Positions 12,201 through 27,200 are shown, counted from the first letter of the stretch. The stretch: 64,000 nt of DNA from Lichenostomus cassidix (GCA_008360975.2 VLJF02000454.1:1-64000); one strand, 5' to 3'. Notes: generated by a model not told the origin, from the letters alone. Program-made: numbers and translations.

Positions 12201-15200
12201 TCTGGTTGTATTGTGTGGCTTTTCAGGCTCTTGTATTTGCTTCTCAGATGTAGCAATTAGCTTCTGAAGCAGTACAGCTGCTGCCTCTCCAGAAGCTTTC
12301 ACTTGCATCTCTCCAGCATTAAACTCGGTGTTGATCATTGCTTGAAACATAACCCTACAGACGCTGTAAGTTATAAAAGTACCTGGTAGTGCTTTGTACA
12401 TACAGTGTGACAGATGTCTAATAACAACATGAAACTACATCTCTGTAAATTTCCACATGGGAAAATAGAAATGTTCAAAAATTAATACCTTGCACCATGA
12501 AGCAACTGCAAATGTTGATTTTGGCAGAGAGATAAGTGGTTATTTTGTTTACTCTGAGTTGTAGCACAGATAAACTGTAGTTACTGTTTAACTAATATAT
12601 CCCCTTTTATTTTTTTTTTAACTTTGTCTTTGTTTGCTTATAGATGCTGGGCTAGAAGTGAAAGTAAAAGATCCTCCAAAAGGAATGATACCTCCTGGAA
12701 CCCAACTTATTAAACCGAAAGCAGAGCCTCAGCCAAACAAGGTTTGGAGAACTGAAAAAACCCAAAACCAGATAGTTATGTTTGGGTGGGATTTTATTAT
12801 TGTTTAATATATACTTTATCATATTGTAGTGCTGCAGACTTAAGGATTTTTGCAGGTCACTTCAAAGTGCTATATAAACTGAAATTTATGTACTGGATAA
12901 AATGAAACAAATTCATTTCATTTGCTTTCTATATATGCATTCCTAAAACTTTTAGAAGCTCCACAGAGACTGCCTTTGCCTTGCCGTGTCACACAAACAA
13001 TGCACAGCTATTATTAAAGCCACAGACAGAATTTTGAACTATTATTAGTTCTTTTTATTCTGTATTGTACTATGAAATTAATTGTGCAGACAACTTTACA
13101 AAGATCTTGTGTGTTTTGTCATAAGCAGCTTCAGTCAATACGAAATCTATAACCAGTCTCTTACTGATAGTTTTTCTTAGAATGGTGTGACAGTTTTTTA
13201 AAGGTATCGTCTCTGTAGCTTTTGACATTTCCCATTTCACCCTATCATTCCACCCTGAAGGACTAAAGTAGACACAAATAAAGCAAGTAAGCTGAAATGG
13301 GTGGCAGTGATATAAGGAAAATACCCAGGTGTGTGGTATTCTGAAATTCCACAAGGTTGTCGTTCCCTGTCTTACTAAAATTGGTAAGATGGTTAACAAA
13401 TGTACAAAAGGGATTACATAAAGGATCAAGTTTTGGACAACTTTTTACCTATGCAGTGCATCCTGATTTCTAGATATCAGGATAATCCAGAGATGGTAAC
13501 TTTGTTGTATGGTTCCTCAGTCTTTAAAATGCATCCAGCTTCTGTCACTAACAAGATTCCTTTTCCCTGCAGCCATGCCTCAAAAATAAATGTACTTTTA
13601 GTTTCAGTGCAACATTTATCCCTCACTGGATCTCCTTTGCATTTTCTCCCCAAAAAGCTTCTTTTAGACTTTCTCCCTTCTCTTGGAAGGAAGACTTCCT
13701 GGTTAGTTCATTATCTTAATTAGAATTCCCAATTCCTACTGAGGGAGATGTATCTTGCACAGCTCCACCCAAGCTGATCATCATGTGTGTTGTTTTGCTG
13801 TCCTCAAGTTGAGAGAGTCTGGTTCGATATGAGATAAATTGCTGAACAGAAGTTCTGTTTTTCTTCTCAGTTATTACAGTGGAAATTGGGATGACTTGTT
13901 CATATGTAATAACTCTATGTGGTCAAGGAACAGTCTTCATGATATTTAAAAGTACTTGACAAAAGTCAGTCCTCTGGTGTTCAGAGACATTATGTAGCGT
14001 TTAATCCTCTCCCTGTCTTGTTCTACTTGCATGTCTAGTTTCTGGTTCCAAGCTGTAGTCTCTTTGAAAAAGGAGCCATCTTTGTCTTGTACATAGTGTC
14101 TATAGAGCCTGCTGAAAAATTAAACTGGACCTTTCATGGTAAATCATTTACTCAGTTGCCTTTCTTCTGTCATAATAAATTACATAACAAATCAGGTTAG
14201 GTTAATTCTTTGTGTGTGAACAGCAGTATGACAAGACAGAAAGGTAATAATTATACTGTGCTCTATGTTTCTGAAGCCAAGAATGCAGATTAGACATGTA
14301 TCAGCCAGAGACAGTCCAATATACCAAACCACATTTTGCTGAGAAAAAGGGTTTAGTTGAGCTCTAAAAGCTTCTTCATCATCTTTGTCAGCATGAAATT
14401 TCAGATAGTTATAACCAAAGGACTCTAACAGTGCATTCTTAGTGGTGATTGATTCTCAACCAGAAACACCAAAATATTTTCATTGAGGCATTGGAACATC
14501 CCAGTTTTGTAGCCAAACCTTACTCGAATTGTAAGTTGAAAATGGGTACAATTGTATGATTTTCTGTGTTCTTCATTCTGTTATTTGAAGTCAGGTATAG
14601 AATCTGAAGGATATGATGATAGTGATCTTTATTCAACCTGGGCTATATGAGCCATAAGAATTGCTGCCTCTATATTAGCTGCAAAGCTTAAATTAACGAA
14701 TTGCAGGAAGCTTCATTCCACATCTTACTGAGGAAAACATTATCTTTCAAGCTATGTGATGTAATTTAGGGTAGTTGGAACCAACTAGAAGAAAATGATC
14801 CTAATTTAGCTGAATTTGAAGGTGCAAGACTGATAGCAGAATAATTGGTCACTAACATGTTTTGATGGTTTCTACTGTCCTGATACAACTTAACAAGTAA
14901 CTAGAATTAATTGCAAAACTCAAGAGCAACCATCAAACCCAAAAGCTCTGAGCTGGGGGCTTTTTTTCTCATCCCTAACCCTTTGTTAGGGTTGGTTTAT
15001 CCTATACAAAAACCCTTTTCTGTTTTGTGAGGTGTACCTCTTTGCAGTTGTGTCAAATAAGAAATCACAGCAACAAAGCTCTTGAAAGCTGGTGTGCACT
15101 GTAGGAGTGATGTAAATCTTAATTGCTCAGCCTTTCTGCTATAGTCAGTTCTTTAGTTGGAATCCAGCTCGTGTATTCTCTGTGGAAAAACTGGCTATAG

Positions 15201-18200
15201 AGGTGTTACGGGACAGGGTTACAAAATCATATACAGTGCTATACAGAAACGTTCCAAGCAAAGAGGTTTTATATCAGAAGGAAGACACAGGCAATTAAGT
15301 TTTTCATCATGGTCAGAAATGAAAGGCTTTGTTCATAGGCTTGTCTGTGTTGAGAATGCTGTCAGCAGTGATTCAGCTTTATACTTGTACAAGGACCTTG
15401 AGAGTCGTAGTTTTGTCTGTTGCGAGAATCTATATCTTATGAGTAAGAGGATTGTTAATACGCAAAACCTTGCACATTTTGGAGTAAATTGTGTGAAATC
15501 CCTTACATGCTTCTGGTTTTGGGGTTTTGTTGGTTTTGTATTTTGTTTTTAAAATTAGCCTCAGAATAAATAGCATTTCTTAAATAATTTCTTCAGGGGA
15601 AAAAGATTCATGCACTTGGCTGTTACCTTTCATTATGTATCACTGTGTTTATTCCTTCCATATAATTTTGTGCTTTATGTTAAGTTATAGATGAAATCCA
15701 TACTTCCATTGATGCTTTTATCACTTTCACCTGTGGAGTTTGAAAATAACCTTCCAAGAAAATGTTTTTAAGCCATATGTATAGAATATATGCATCTCTG
15801 GTTTTAAGAGACCAATAGGATAGCTTACATTTGTTCTCTATGAGACAGGTGCCTGATAATGTTTGAATGGTAAAAAAAGTGATAGTGAATAACACCTGGG
15901 GGATTTGGGGGGCCTGTAGTAAGTCCACCTAATAGCGTGGAGCCTCTGCTGTAACCTTCCTGTGAAGAAAAGATAAACTGTTGAAATAATTATTAGAAAG
16001 ATCATTTTATTTTAAAATGGCTAGTTAAACTCTGGAGCTAAGGAAAATATCCACATTTTGATCAGAAAACTGACTAAAGACAATACTACAGTAGCAAAAC
16101 TGAGAAATGGTAATTCCAGACTGATCAGTTAGGAGAAATAATAAAATTGAGAAGGCAGATCTGGTGAAATTTTCAGCAGTGAATAAAATGTGTGTGTTAA
16201 AAGAATCAGAAGCTTGTATTGATTATTGTAGAAAATAACACTAATATTTCCAAGACTGAGTCAATGCATGCTTACATTATGATTGTTTGGAACACTTTAA
16301 TTCTATTGATTATAATAAAAAAAGTGAAATTATACACAGCAGCCATGGGAAACTAGCAACAAACTGTAACTCTTAAGACTGCTGTCTTGTCACTGGCATT
16401 TCAGAATCTGTTAAACCTATTTCTTTTTACTCTGAGAGCTCTGTTCCAATTTTTTTTCTTCCTTACTTTCTTTCTTTGCTTCTCTTAGGTTCGCAAATTT
16501 GTGGCCAAGGACAGTGCAGGGCTTCGTATCCGTAGCCACCCTTCCCTTCAGAGTGAGCAGATAGGCATAGTGAAAGTCAATGGATCCATCACTTTCATTG
16601 ACGAGGTAATCAATAAGACATTTCTGTTGAAAATTGAGCTAAGATGTAAAGGTAATTCATGCAAGTAATGGGCTTTTTTCCGTGTTTAGATGCTGACATA
16701 TACAACTGAAGACCATAAATTGCAAAAATCTAAATTTACTAATTTAAGCTGTCATTTCCTTCTAATTTACTTACTTCAAGACCTGTGTAACAAACATTTG
16801 AGACTCTGATAGAAGGAAAGAAAATTCCTGCAGTTCATTTTATAATACCTCTTAAGATTTAGCTTTTCACTGCTTACTATTTCAATTCCACTCAAAAATT
16901 CAGATGTAGATGTCCTTTTTGTTACATCTTTCACTTACTGATCTGAAAGATCACTACTAGTGTTTTAGACTATTATGCATGTATTTTTCTTACAATAAAA
17001 CTTCATATACAAGGAATATTTTTGCAATTTACTAAGTCATTGCAGCAATGGAAAAATATGAAGTGGGGAATTTGTGAAGCTTATGAAGGCTTGACTTTCT
17101 TTCCTCTTTTGTTTCAAAGCAATTCTTATTACTGCATGATCTGATTTAAATTTGTCTTCACACCCTGACTTATAGAAAGATGCTTCCCATTGATTTGGAA
17201 TTCTGATTTCGTCAACATTCCTCTTTAGCTGTGCTTACATTCCGTCAGCATTGTAAAGATCATTGCTTCTTTGCTGCTATTGTCTGCCTGAAGTCTGTTA
17301 ATCCTTGCTAGCTACAGAACAGTTACAGGAGGGCATGGCTCGTTCTTGTTGCTTGTTTCCCATAGATCCACAATGATGATGGTGTTTGGCTGAGGCTGAA
17401 TGATGAAACAATAAAGAAGTATGTTCCTAACATGAATGGTTACACTGAAGCCTGGTGTCTGTCTTTTAACCAACATCTTGGCAAGAGCCTTCTGGTACCT
17501 GTTGACGTAAGTAAAAGGTGCCTTTGAAAAATATCCAAAAGTACACTCTATCCTCATTACCAGACTTTCTTTAATTAAGGCTGCAAAAAGTCCTGAGGTA
17601 AATGATATTTTAATTATCAAATACAACCTTATACATGTTTGCATTTTGGAGGGTTATTGTGTAATGAGGGTGGAGTGTAGAAAGGTAAGAGGCTTTTTAT
17701 GTTGAAGCCTCTTCTCCTAGAAGAGAAACAGAAGTGCAAGGACTGCTATAAAAAAAGCAGAATAGTATTGTGGTCTGCATCAGGTGTTTCTCATGCTAGA
17801 TTACATTGTCTGTGAAGTGGTCCACTGGTGCCATGATTTCAGAAGAGCCTTGCAGCCTACAGTGAACCAAAATAATTGATGCTTTTCAAAACAAAAAGTT
17901 CTTTAGCCTCTGGGTTTTGTGGAATTTTTTTTTTTAATTTTACACCTGAATCATTAAGTTATCACTTTATCAACTAATCAAAGAATCCCAGAGCTTCAAG
18001 ACAACCATTTAATTTATAATAAAAGTAAGCATAATTTATTTGAATAACTTAATTGGTGATCATCATCAGTACAGTTTAAAGGTTATATGTTTTCTGGAAA
18101 CAAGATACGTTTTTCAGAAAAGTGTAAAAGATAAAAAGGAAAAACTATATTAGCCAAACCAATGTTTCTCAAAAGATTTATGAAAGTACAGGCCTTTCTG

Positions 18201-21200
18201 GCTCATCTCTTTTCATGCATTCCCCAGAATGGGCAGAATGTGGTATTCAGATCTAATTGCAAGTGCTGCTATTTAGGTTTGATTTGTCATCTTATATGAT
18301 GAGTGAGCTGCTGCTGCAATTGAAGATGGTTAGGAAATATTTCATTAAATTAAACACCTGCAACCAGTAATACGCTGTTTGTGGTTTTTGGTTATAGAAG
18401 AATGGAGATATTCCCAGTTCCAGTGAAATTGGGCTATTTGCTAGTAGCTAAATCTGGAAATTCATAATCCCCTGTGGCTGTTCCGACAAATACTGTTATA
18501 TGATGTGAATAGCTCTTCTTGTCTACAAATTATTTGTGGATATACTTCTATTTGTAGATCTCTTTCACTGGAATGCTTGTTGGGGAAATTATTTTAAATT
18601 TGCATTTGGGAAGCAAATTATTTCTGTGCTCCGAAATGAGTCACTCAAATATGCCTGTCATCACAGTGTTTTTCTAGTCTGTTGTAGAATATATGAAAAC
18701 ATGGGGAAAAAAAGCTTTGTTTAAATTCTTGCCTGTATTTTTTGCCTTAGAAATCGGTACCTGTTTGAAAATTGCTATATTATACTTCCATGAAATACTA
18801 ATATTTCCGTGCAATAGTTGAATTTTACCATTTCACCATGATAAAAGTGAATTCATCTTGACTAAGTAATTTACTTCAGTAAGTACTGTATGTCTAGATG
18901 GGTATTACATTCAGAAAACTAAGATTTTTCTTAGTTATTTGAGTTTTTGTGGGTTTTTTTATGCTGGGGGTTTTTTTAGTTTAGTTTAGCTATCTTTAAT
19001 ACCTTTTTACTTGTTGAAGGGAATATTTTTCAGCTCAGCAGTTGTCTGTGGTTAGCAAAAACTTCCTGGTTTGCATGTGTCATGCAGCTCTGGTATACAT
19101 GCAGTTCTAGGGAAAGCATAGGCTGTGCTCTCTGAGAGAAGCCTGGAAGGAAATGTCTGTCATGAATAACTGAACATTCAGTCTTGATAATTCTGAGAAT
19201 TCAAATTTAATTTGAATAAGGAGGTCAGGTACAATCAAATGTGAAAAGCAACATTCAGTTTTCAAACTTTTCATTCTCTGTATCTGTAAAGTTCAGATTA
19301 AAGATTCTCTCTTGTTTTGGCCGTTTTTTTAAACACTCTTGTGAATTAGCTTTGTTACATTTAGACTATTAGGAGGTGTAAGATATGCTTGATTTTCTTT
19401 TTTGGCTGCCAGTCATATGTGTGAATGACATAAATTAAAAGTCACCTGCTTTCTTAGCTTCTGCTGAGTGAGTGGCAGCCAACACAGCAAAAGGCTTATG
19501 AAAGCAACTGTTATAACAATGCAGGCATGTGAAAGAGATGTGCTTTGAGCTACTTGCAGGTAAAAGTTTCTTTGCACATCTTTCGTTTTCAGATTTTTAA
19601 GAGGACTTAGCATGTCCAGAAACAATTGAATTTCATTATGACAATATATAAGGAATAAGATTTGTTGGATTGATTCATAATAATAAGAGGATAAAGAGAA
19701 GAAAATAGTTGTCTGACACATATGTCTTAAAGGTGACAAAATGTAAGTCAAGCTTCAGAGGCTGACTTTTGAATGCCTTAAGTCTTCACAGCATGCTAGT
19801 CTAGCATATACTGCTTTCTTACTAGATACTTTCTCTGCACAGATACTACTTTCTTGGTAGAAACTTTTAAAATATCTTTTACAGTGATTACTAAATTGAA
19901 AATACTTTGGCTTTTTTTTTTTTCTGAATTGTCCAAAAAAAAAAAGGCTGTTTTGTAAGTTGTCAAATTTGATTGGTGCAGTCCTCTAGAGATTAATGAC
20001 TTACTCAGAAGAGGATGTTCAAATAAGTAATAAATGTTGAAGTCTTGATAGATTAAATTGTGAACATTTATATTTGCTTAATTCTGTTGATTTTGGTAGC
20101 TGAATGACATGATGAGCAGAATACAGTATAAAGAAAATTGTTCATGTACAAGATTTTTTGGAGCCAAGCTGTTCATCCAGTTTTGGCTTAAAAAGAAGTC
20201 AGAAGAAAGTCTTTCATATGACTGAAAGTGCAAATGGAAAATCAGATGGCTGAGTTAGGCATTGTACTCCATGTTCAAATAGATGTCACAATACTTTTAC
20301 TAGACTTCATTTTTATTCAACTCTGTTGGGTGTGCAGACTTATCTCCAATTACATTACTTTGTCATGTTTAAATATACAGGTTTTTTATAATCAATCCCT
20401 CAAGTGTATTTTTTAGAAAAAAATTTTTTTTCTGTTTCTTTAGTGTACTATGGAACAATGAACAAATGAAAAACAGTAAAGGCTCTCAGCAGTGTTGTGA
20501 CCTCTTTTCACCCTGACGTATATATTGTATCTGTATTTTATGTATATTTATTAGCATTAACTAGATATTTTATGATAAAGCAAACACTGAGTATTGTGGA
20601 TCTCATAAATGCACTTTCTCTATTTTTATCAAAGCTATTATATTTATAGATGTGATCATAGGAAAGTAGAGATCCATGGTAGTTACCAGGGTTTTATTTA
20701 TTTGAGCTGTGGTCATTTACCTTCTTAGAAAGTCTTCAGCTCTTGTTGCTGTTGTCCTTTCACAACAAACTGCTTTGCAGTCTCTCATCTGAAATTGTGC
20801 ATCCAATCCATTGTAGGTAATACAATTTTGAGTTTGTGATTTTAATAGATTGTGATCTTGGATAAGCTGTGTCCATCTCTGGTAGTTATTTTTCCTTCTG
20901 TCTTTTGATATTCAGGTATTTGTTTTTGAAAACATACTGCTTAAGTTCCTTATTCAGATAGTTACATATTCATGGTTACACACAGTACTTAGTAGAAAGT
21001 TACATATGATATAAAACAGTGCACACTAGGAAGGAATAGAATTTTATCTTGGTCAAGCGCTGGAACTTTTCCTTTTAAAAATCACGTTCTAAGTAAGTTC
21101 TTGTTATTTCATTTCAAATATAAAACTTTATAAGAAGGAATATTGTACCCTGATGCCCAGCTACAATATTAGATCTTCCCAGCCCCCATAGGCAGTCAAG

Positions 21201-24200
21201 GATTGAGAAACTGCAAGTTTTTCAAACCATTATTGCAGTGGAAGAAAGAAGCAAAATTAGTATGTAGGTTCCAGTGTTTGTTCACAGAACCTCAGGAAGC
21301 TGAATGTTCTGTGGAAACATGGAAAGACATTGACAAAAGATCTTTGCTGTTGTTTTAAGCATGGTAGAAGGCAATGGGAGAGCAAAAATATGCTGGATAA
21401 AATGTCAAGATGGCTGTTTAAGATAAGCCTTAGTTTTGGAAAATAATAAGCGAGATTTTAAATACTTCCTAATAGTCTGATGATTTTTCATGGCAAAACA
21501 ATTTTTTTAAATCTCTAAAATTTAAAATGTATTGGGAAAAGTATGAATTTCCAAAATTAGTTTAAGTTCTTGGAAAGTGACGTCCTAAGTGAAAGCATTA
21601 ACTACATCTACAGATGGTAGCATAAGGACTAAATACAAAGCTTCTATCTAGTAGTTTCTTCAGAATGCAAACTTTGTTCTCAAATAGATGCCTGATCTAT
21701 TCATCTAAACTGCTATATAGTGTTATAAGAGCCAGGAAGTTCTCGAGCTCCCAGAGCAAAGGAGAGCTTCTAGTTTGATCATCTTGGTATTTCTAAGCTG
21801 GCATGGTCCCATTTCACTGATGTCAGTTTCCCTTGTATATTTTACACATAGAGCTATATGATGGAGAAAAATAGATCTTTGAAATGATACCCAAATATTT
21901 TAGCTATGGGTAGTCCATGTTTCTCAGTGGAAGTCCATCAGAAAATAGGAGATATGCTGCAAAGTAGTATAATCCGTTTAAGTAGGTTGGGTTCTTATGA
22001 AGTACATTCATTAAGCAAATACAGGCTTTTTTTATAGTTGCTGCAGTTTTCTGCCAAATTTGTAAGCCTTTACTTTGCTCTTCTTCCTAACACCCTCCCC
22101 ACCTTTCCCAGTGCCCCAAAGCATATATCTCCAGTGCATTGCTGTCTCCTTCAATTCTGGGTAAAGGTACTCAAATCTACAGAAATGCTTGTGCTTTGAC
22201 ATGTTCCCTCTTTTAGTCAAAATGGCAAATCATTTGTATTACTGAAACTGGATGTTTGCAAGCAGTATATAGTAGGTGATTTGCTTCTATCATTTGATAA
22301 GAGTAGATTTACTTACTTTTAACATGCTAGTGCTTTTTCAAGGAATACAGATGAGGCATGCCAAGAGTGTTTTGTACTTGTTTCTGCCTGAAATGATTTA
22401 CTGCCGTAACTGTTGTTAAATATTAATGTGGCTGCTGAGCAGGGATTTCATTTAGTTTCTGTATCAGGATAGGATAGGAAATTAGATTTTGATACTTCTG
22501 TTCATATAGATGAAATGGGTGCTTTGTCAAAGGGATTCCATCATAAATATTATTATGAGCACTGCTATACATATATATACTATTCTTTCGTTTAACAGGA
22601 ACAGTGAAAATTTCTTTGAAATGTGTAGAAACCAGCTTATGGAGAAAAGATGGCTTCTTTTTCATATTTCCAGTGATTTAAGAATGCTGTCCTCACTATT
22701 TTGTGGGAGGAAAAATTACACAGAAGAGCAGTGCATGTATTTCTATAGTGTGGGCAATTGGTTATAAAATTAGTGACATCTCTCTGGCAGCTGGATTTGG
22801 TTTGTGATTATTCATAACGAACTAGTAAATGCTTTGTATGTTTTACAAAAATAATGAAATCTTACCAATCGTTCTTCGTATAGCACTGAATTTTTTGGCT
22901 CCGGTAAAAAGTACGATTTTGAAGTGCAAACTGGTGAAATCATTCTGGGCAAGTGAACTGCTTTCAGCGACAGTGAGCTTAGCCCTTCTGCATTTCCTTG
23001 GTTCTGACTTAGTGACTAAAATTCCATGTGCACTTGTCCTGCACTAGTTGAAAATGTCTTTCAAACCAGGAGACTGTCTTGCTAGAAAACCGGTTTGTGA
23101 TGGGACCAACTACTGTGCCTTTGTAACAGAAATGTGGGAATTTTCTGTGCATGAAGTCTCAAGCTTTATAAGAAATGTCTGGCTCTTAATTTCAGTAAAT
23201 GGCATGACACACTACATCCATTTTCAGCTTCTGACATACTAAACTGTTTCTGTGTAATGGATGATTTGCCATGGTGAGCAATGGACTCAGGTGACTTGAT
23301 TAGGAAAACAAAACTTTCCCTTTTGCAAAACATTCTACAAGTAAATTTACTTGAGGAGAAAGTTTGCATTATAGTACCTTGAGCTTCTTCCTCCAATATT
23401 TCTTTGTTCCCATTTCTTTGTTGATATATGTCTTTTTTTTTCAAACTTTGTTGCTCAGAATGTCTTTAATGCTAGCCAAGGAGTAAGGGATTTGGACTTT
23501 TTTTCATGGACTTCCAAAGCTTTACCCCCTAAGGTGAGTTAAATTACAGGAACAGTCACACTGTATCTCATGTTTTCAGAATGCACCTTATGATTCATCT
23601 TTATGCTAACTATTCTTTGAATTCTGTTTTACTGTGAATTATTTTTATAGGAAATAGCAGATTTGCATTGAGTGCTGTATCTGTGTCTCTTTCTTCTAAG
23701 ATGAGAAAAAATACCAGGGCAGATTATTGAAGTTTTATTAATTCATGAGTAGTGCTCTCTTTTTTTAACAAACCAAATTAGAAATTCAGATATATTGCCT
23801 AGTAACATAACAAAGCCTTTCATTTTAGTGCACAATTTACTGGTAAATTTTTTTTCTGTTATTGGGGGCTCCATATGAAGTTGCAGCATCTAATGAGATG
23901 ATACTTGTATGAGTAAAGCCACAGATATTTAATCAATACTCTGCCCATTTAAATGGGTTTTTTAAATTATGTAATCATAGGAACAAGTTATGTACAGTTA
24001 AGCTGTTTAAATTAGAAGTGTTTGTCTAAATATCAGTTCTTCAATGTTTTGAGATCGATGGTTTTTCGTATGACCTTTGTAATGAAAGTGATCATGTGTT
24101 CTACATTTTGGTTTAGAGATTTTAAAACTTGTTTGTCCACTGAATCTTTTTCCCTAGAATAGCAAACTTTATTATGCCAAGATCTAAACTATGTTTAAAT

Positions 24201-27200
24201 TGTCTTTTTTTTCCATCGAACCAGTTTACCTCAGCTTGCATTAACTTGCTTTGTAAGTTACATATTTACATAACAGAATCATTTTTGTATAAAGGCTTCT
24301 TGAAAAAAACTGCTGTATGCCTGGACATAGTGCACAGACTTCCATACCAAAAAATGCTGAAAACATGATAACTAAAGAGATGAGAGGAAATTGTATTCAT
24401 TTAAAAGGAAATAACATAACCAGAAGTTTAGTTAATCTGACGAAAGAAAGTATTCTTTCACACAGCAGGAAATGAACTCCTAGAAGGTGGTGTTACAGGA
24501 GATTGTCAAGGCAGAAAGTTATCAGCATATTAGGAAGAAATGAAATATAGAGAAATCAGATTCTTGAATAAACACTTAAGAAAACACGGTACAACTTGTA
24601 ACATCCATAATAAAAAGTTTTTAAATTCTGTTGGCATACAAGGGACAGACCACTAATAAAGATGTTTATATTGCTTCTAAAGAGCATCTCCTGTTGCTGA
24701 ACACAGTAGGCTGAATGAGGTGAACCACTGACTTCATCCAGTACGACATGATGTAGTTTGTAACTTTCAGATATTTCTTAAAAAGCATCTGTGACTTTCA
24801 GTATAATAGAAACTGCTCCTGCTTCTCACTTGCATTCTTCTGAAATAAATGCACATTTATTACTCCCATCCCTCAGACATTTTTGTACAAAAGCCTTTTT
24901 GTGAAGCTGTGGCTGGCAAAAAAAAATCTATGCTAATTTTTCTCTTCTTTTAGTAACTGCCACTTTTTCTTGGTAAGAAACTCAAAGTGTTTTCTTGCTT
25001 CAGGCTTGGATATATATTTCATCTGCAAATACTATGAGGTGTAATGAATTTTCAGGTCTTTTTTGTTGTCATTGTAGAAACAATAAATATGCACTACATG
25101 TGCATTTAAAAGTCTATGGTACTGCTGTTCCTCTTTGTCATAATTTTACCTTGATTCTAAATTAACGATACAGTCTAAATGTGAAATCAAAAAAAGCGTG
25201 TCGTATGGAGAGATATAATATTCAAATTCTGTTTACATAGCCCCAGACTAAGAAAATCTCATAAATAGAGCAGGAGGAATGAATATGCATCCTGAGAAAT
25301 GTCAGCAAGGATGAGTGCCTAGTGAAAGCAGTTAGATTAAATAATTTGTCTCTAATGTTAGATATGAGCTATTACTTTCCTATAAATGGTCACATTTATA
25401 CTGCTTTTGCTTTAAGATTAATGTCAGGAGTAATTAAATTAATGTGCAATTTAGTAGTAGTTAGTTTTTTAGCATTCCACACAAAAATCAGCAATATAAC
25501 TAGGATCTCTTTTAGCTTTGAAATTTACCCTTTGTAGTCTTGAAGAAAGTATTTCTTATATCAGTAGTTTAAAGGTGGTATTAATAGGTTTTATTCTGTT
25601 CTGTTTTGCTTTTTTTTTTTAATTTCTCAGGAATCTCGGTCTAATGCTGATGATTTTTTCAAAGACCTAAATTCACACTGCCCACAGGAAGCAGTGATGC
25701 AAGAACAAGATATGCCATTCATTCGAGGTGGACCTGGAGTGTACAAGGTAGTGAAGACTGGCCCATCAGGTCACAACATCAGAAGCTGCCCTAACCTTAG
25801 AGGTATCCCAATTGGAATGTTAGTTCTGGGAAACAAAGTCAAGGCAGTGGGCGAGGTATGGATCCTTGTAGCTTCAGTTCATGTCTTCATAGATACCAGT
25901 ATATAACAGTAGTAAACGCAACAAAAGAATCTGCCTCTCTACAGGTTTGCTTTTCCCCTCCTCATGATAAATACTGACCTTTGAGCTTGGTTTATAAGTA
26001 CTTATGCAGTCATGTCTTTTGCCTTTTTGCATCGATTGGAATAATGTTAAAATTGCACTGTAGTTATGTGGGCTTACTTATATATTTCTGTTACAGTATT
26101 TCTTCCAAAACTGTGATTCTTCTTCTACTACTTTTTTGTCATATTCTTTGAAAGAATTCTGTTTCATTAACAAAATGTTTTCCTAGGACTTAACCATTTA
26201 ACAAATTCCTGAGTTTCTCTGTATTGATTGTATTAACTTGTTTAGTTGCTGAACTATTGCTGTTTTCTGGGTTGTCCAGTTATGGTGTTTTATGGTTAAG
26301 AAGGGCTTAAGGATGAAGTGTGTCATGCTATTTCCTAAATATAATACGAGGAACTAAATTAATACTCATAAAAACTTTTCATGTATATCTGGGTATTATA
26401 ATTCTCCTGTTGCCACTATCAATTGCAAAGTATATCTTGGTGACTGTTTCTCTCGAGTTTTTATTTAGGCTTATTTGGATGTTCTAAAGTTGTGGTATTG
26501 GTGTTTTGCTTCTTCTGAACATAAACAGGTCTAAAATTTTTGGAATTACTCCTAAATGTAAATGTGCCATAAATAGGTTTGGTACTTCAGTCTGCCTCAG
26601 CCTGTGGCCTTAATTTAAGAAACTTATTTAACATTTGCTTTGTTAAAGATTGAAATTGAATGTGCTTTCCAGGTACTGTAAGTAATTTCTTACTGAATCT
26701 TGCTACTGAATTATTTGAAAAGTCAATAAATTTTGCTTTTTTATGTGTGTGCATCAGGTGACTAATTCAGAAGGTACGTGGGTGCAAATGGATAAGAACA
26801 GCATGGTAGAGTTCTGTGAAAGTGATGAAGGCGAGGCATGGTCGTTAGCTAGAGACAGAGGTGGAAACCAGTACCTCCGACATGAAGATGGCAAGTGGTT
26901 GTTTTGTTTTATTTTTTTAGATTAACTTAAAAAAGCAATCTAACAGGGGCAATAAAGAAAGATCTGAGTTTCGAACAGGTATAACGTTATCTTACTCAGT
27001 TTTTTATTTATGTTGCACATTTGGACTTGAAAGTTGTTTATAAATGCTCTTTAAATGATTTTTTAAAAGAACAGTTAAAATATTTCCCCATGATTTCTTC
27101 TGTACCAGCTATGGCTATGGACAATAATTTTAACCATCTTTTTTTTGTTAGCTGTGGGGTTAATTTTTATGCATCTGTTTTACAAAAGGTGTCTTCATGA

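Noticed and set aside
15157..15552. 131-codon open frame in intron E8-E9
   Set aside because: It begins at TTG rather than ATG, has no recognisable domain, ends in Phe/Trp/Val runs from T-rich intron, and has no splice signals in matching phase.
22423..23242. Cluster of open frames on both strands near the end of intron E10-E11
   Set aside because: Low-complexity hydrophobic translations typical of AT-rich sequence; no splice context or homology.
26898..26903. Alternative GT donor for E13 (GTTGTT)
   Set aside because: Using it would join to E14 as TGA and end the protein; the GC donor gives the expected Glu-Gln junction.
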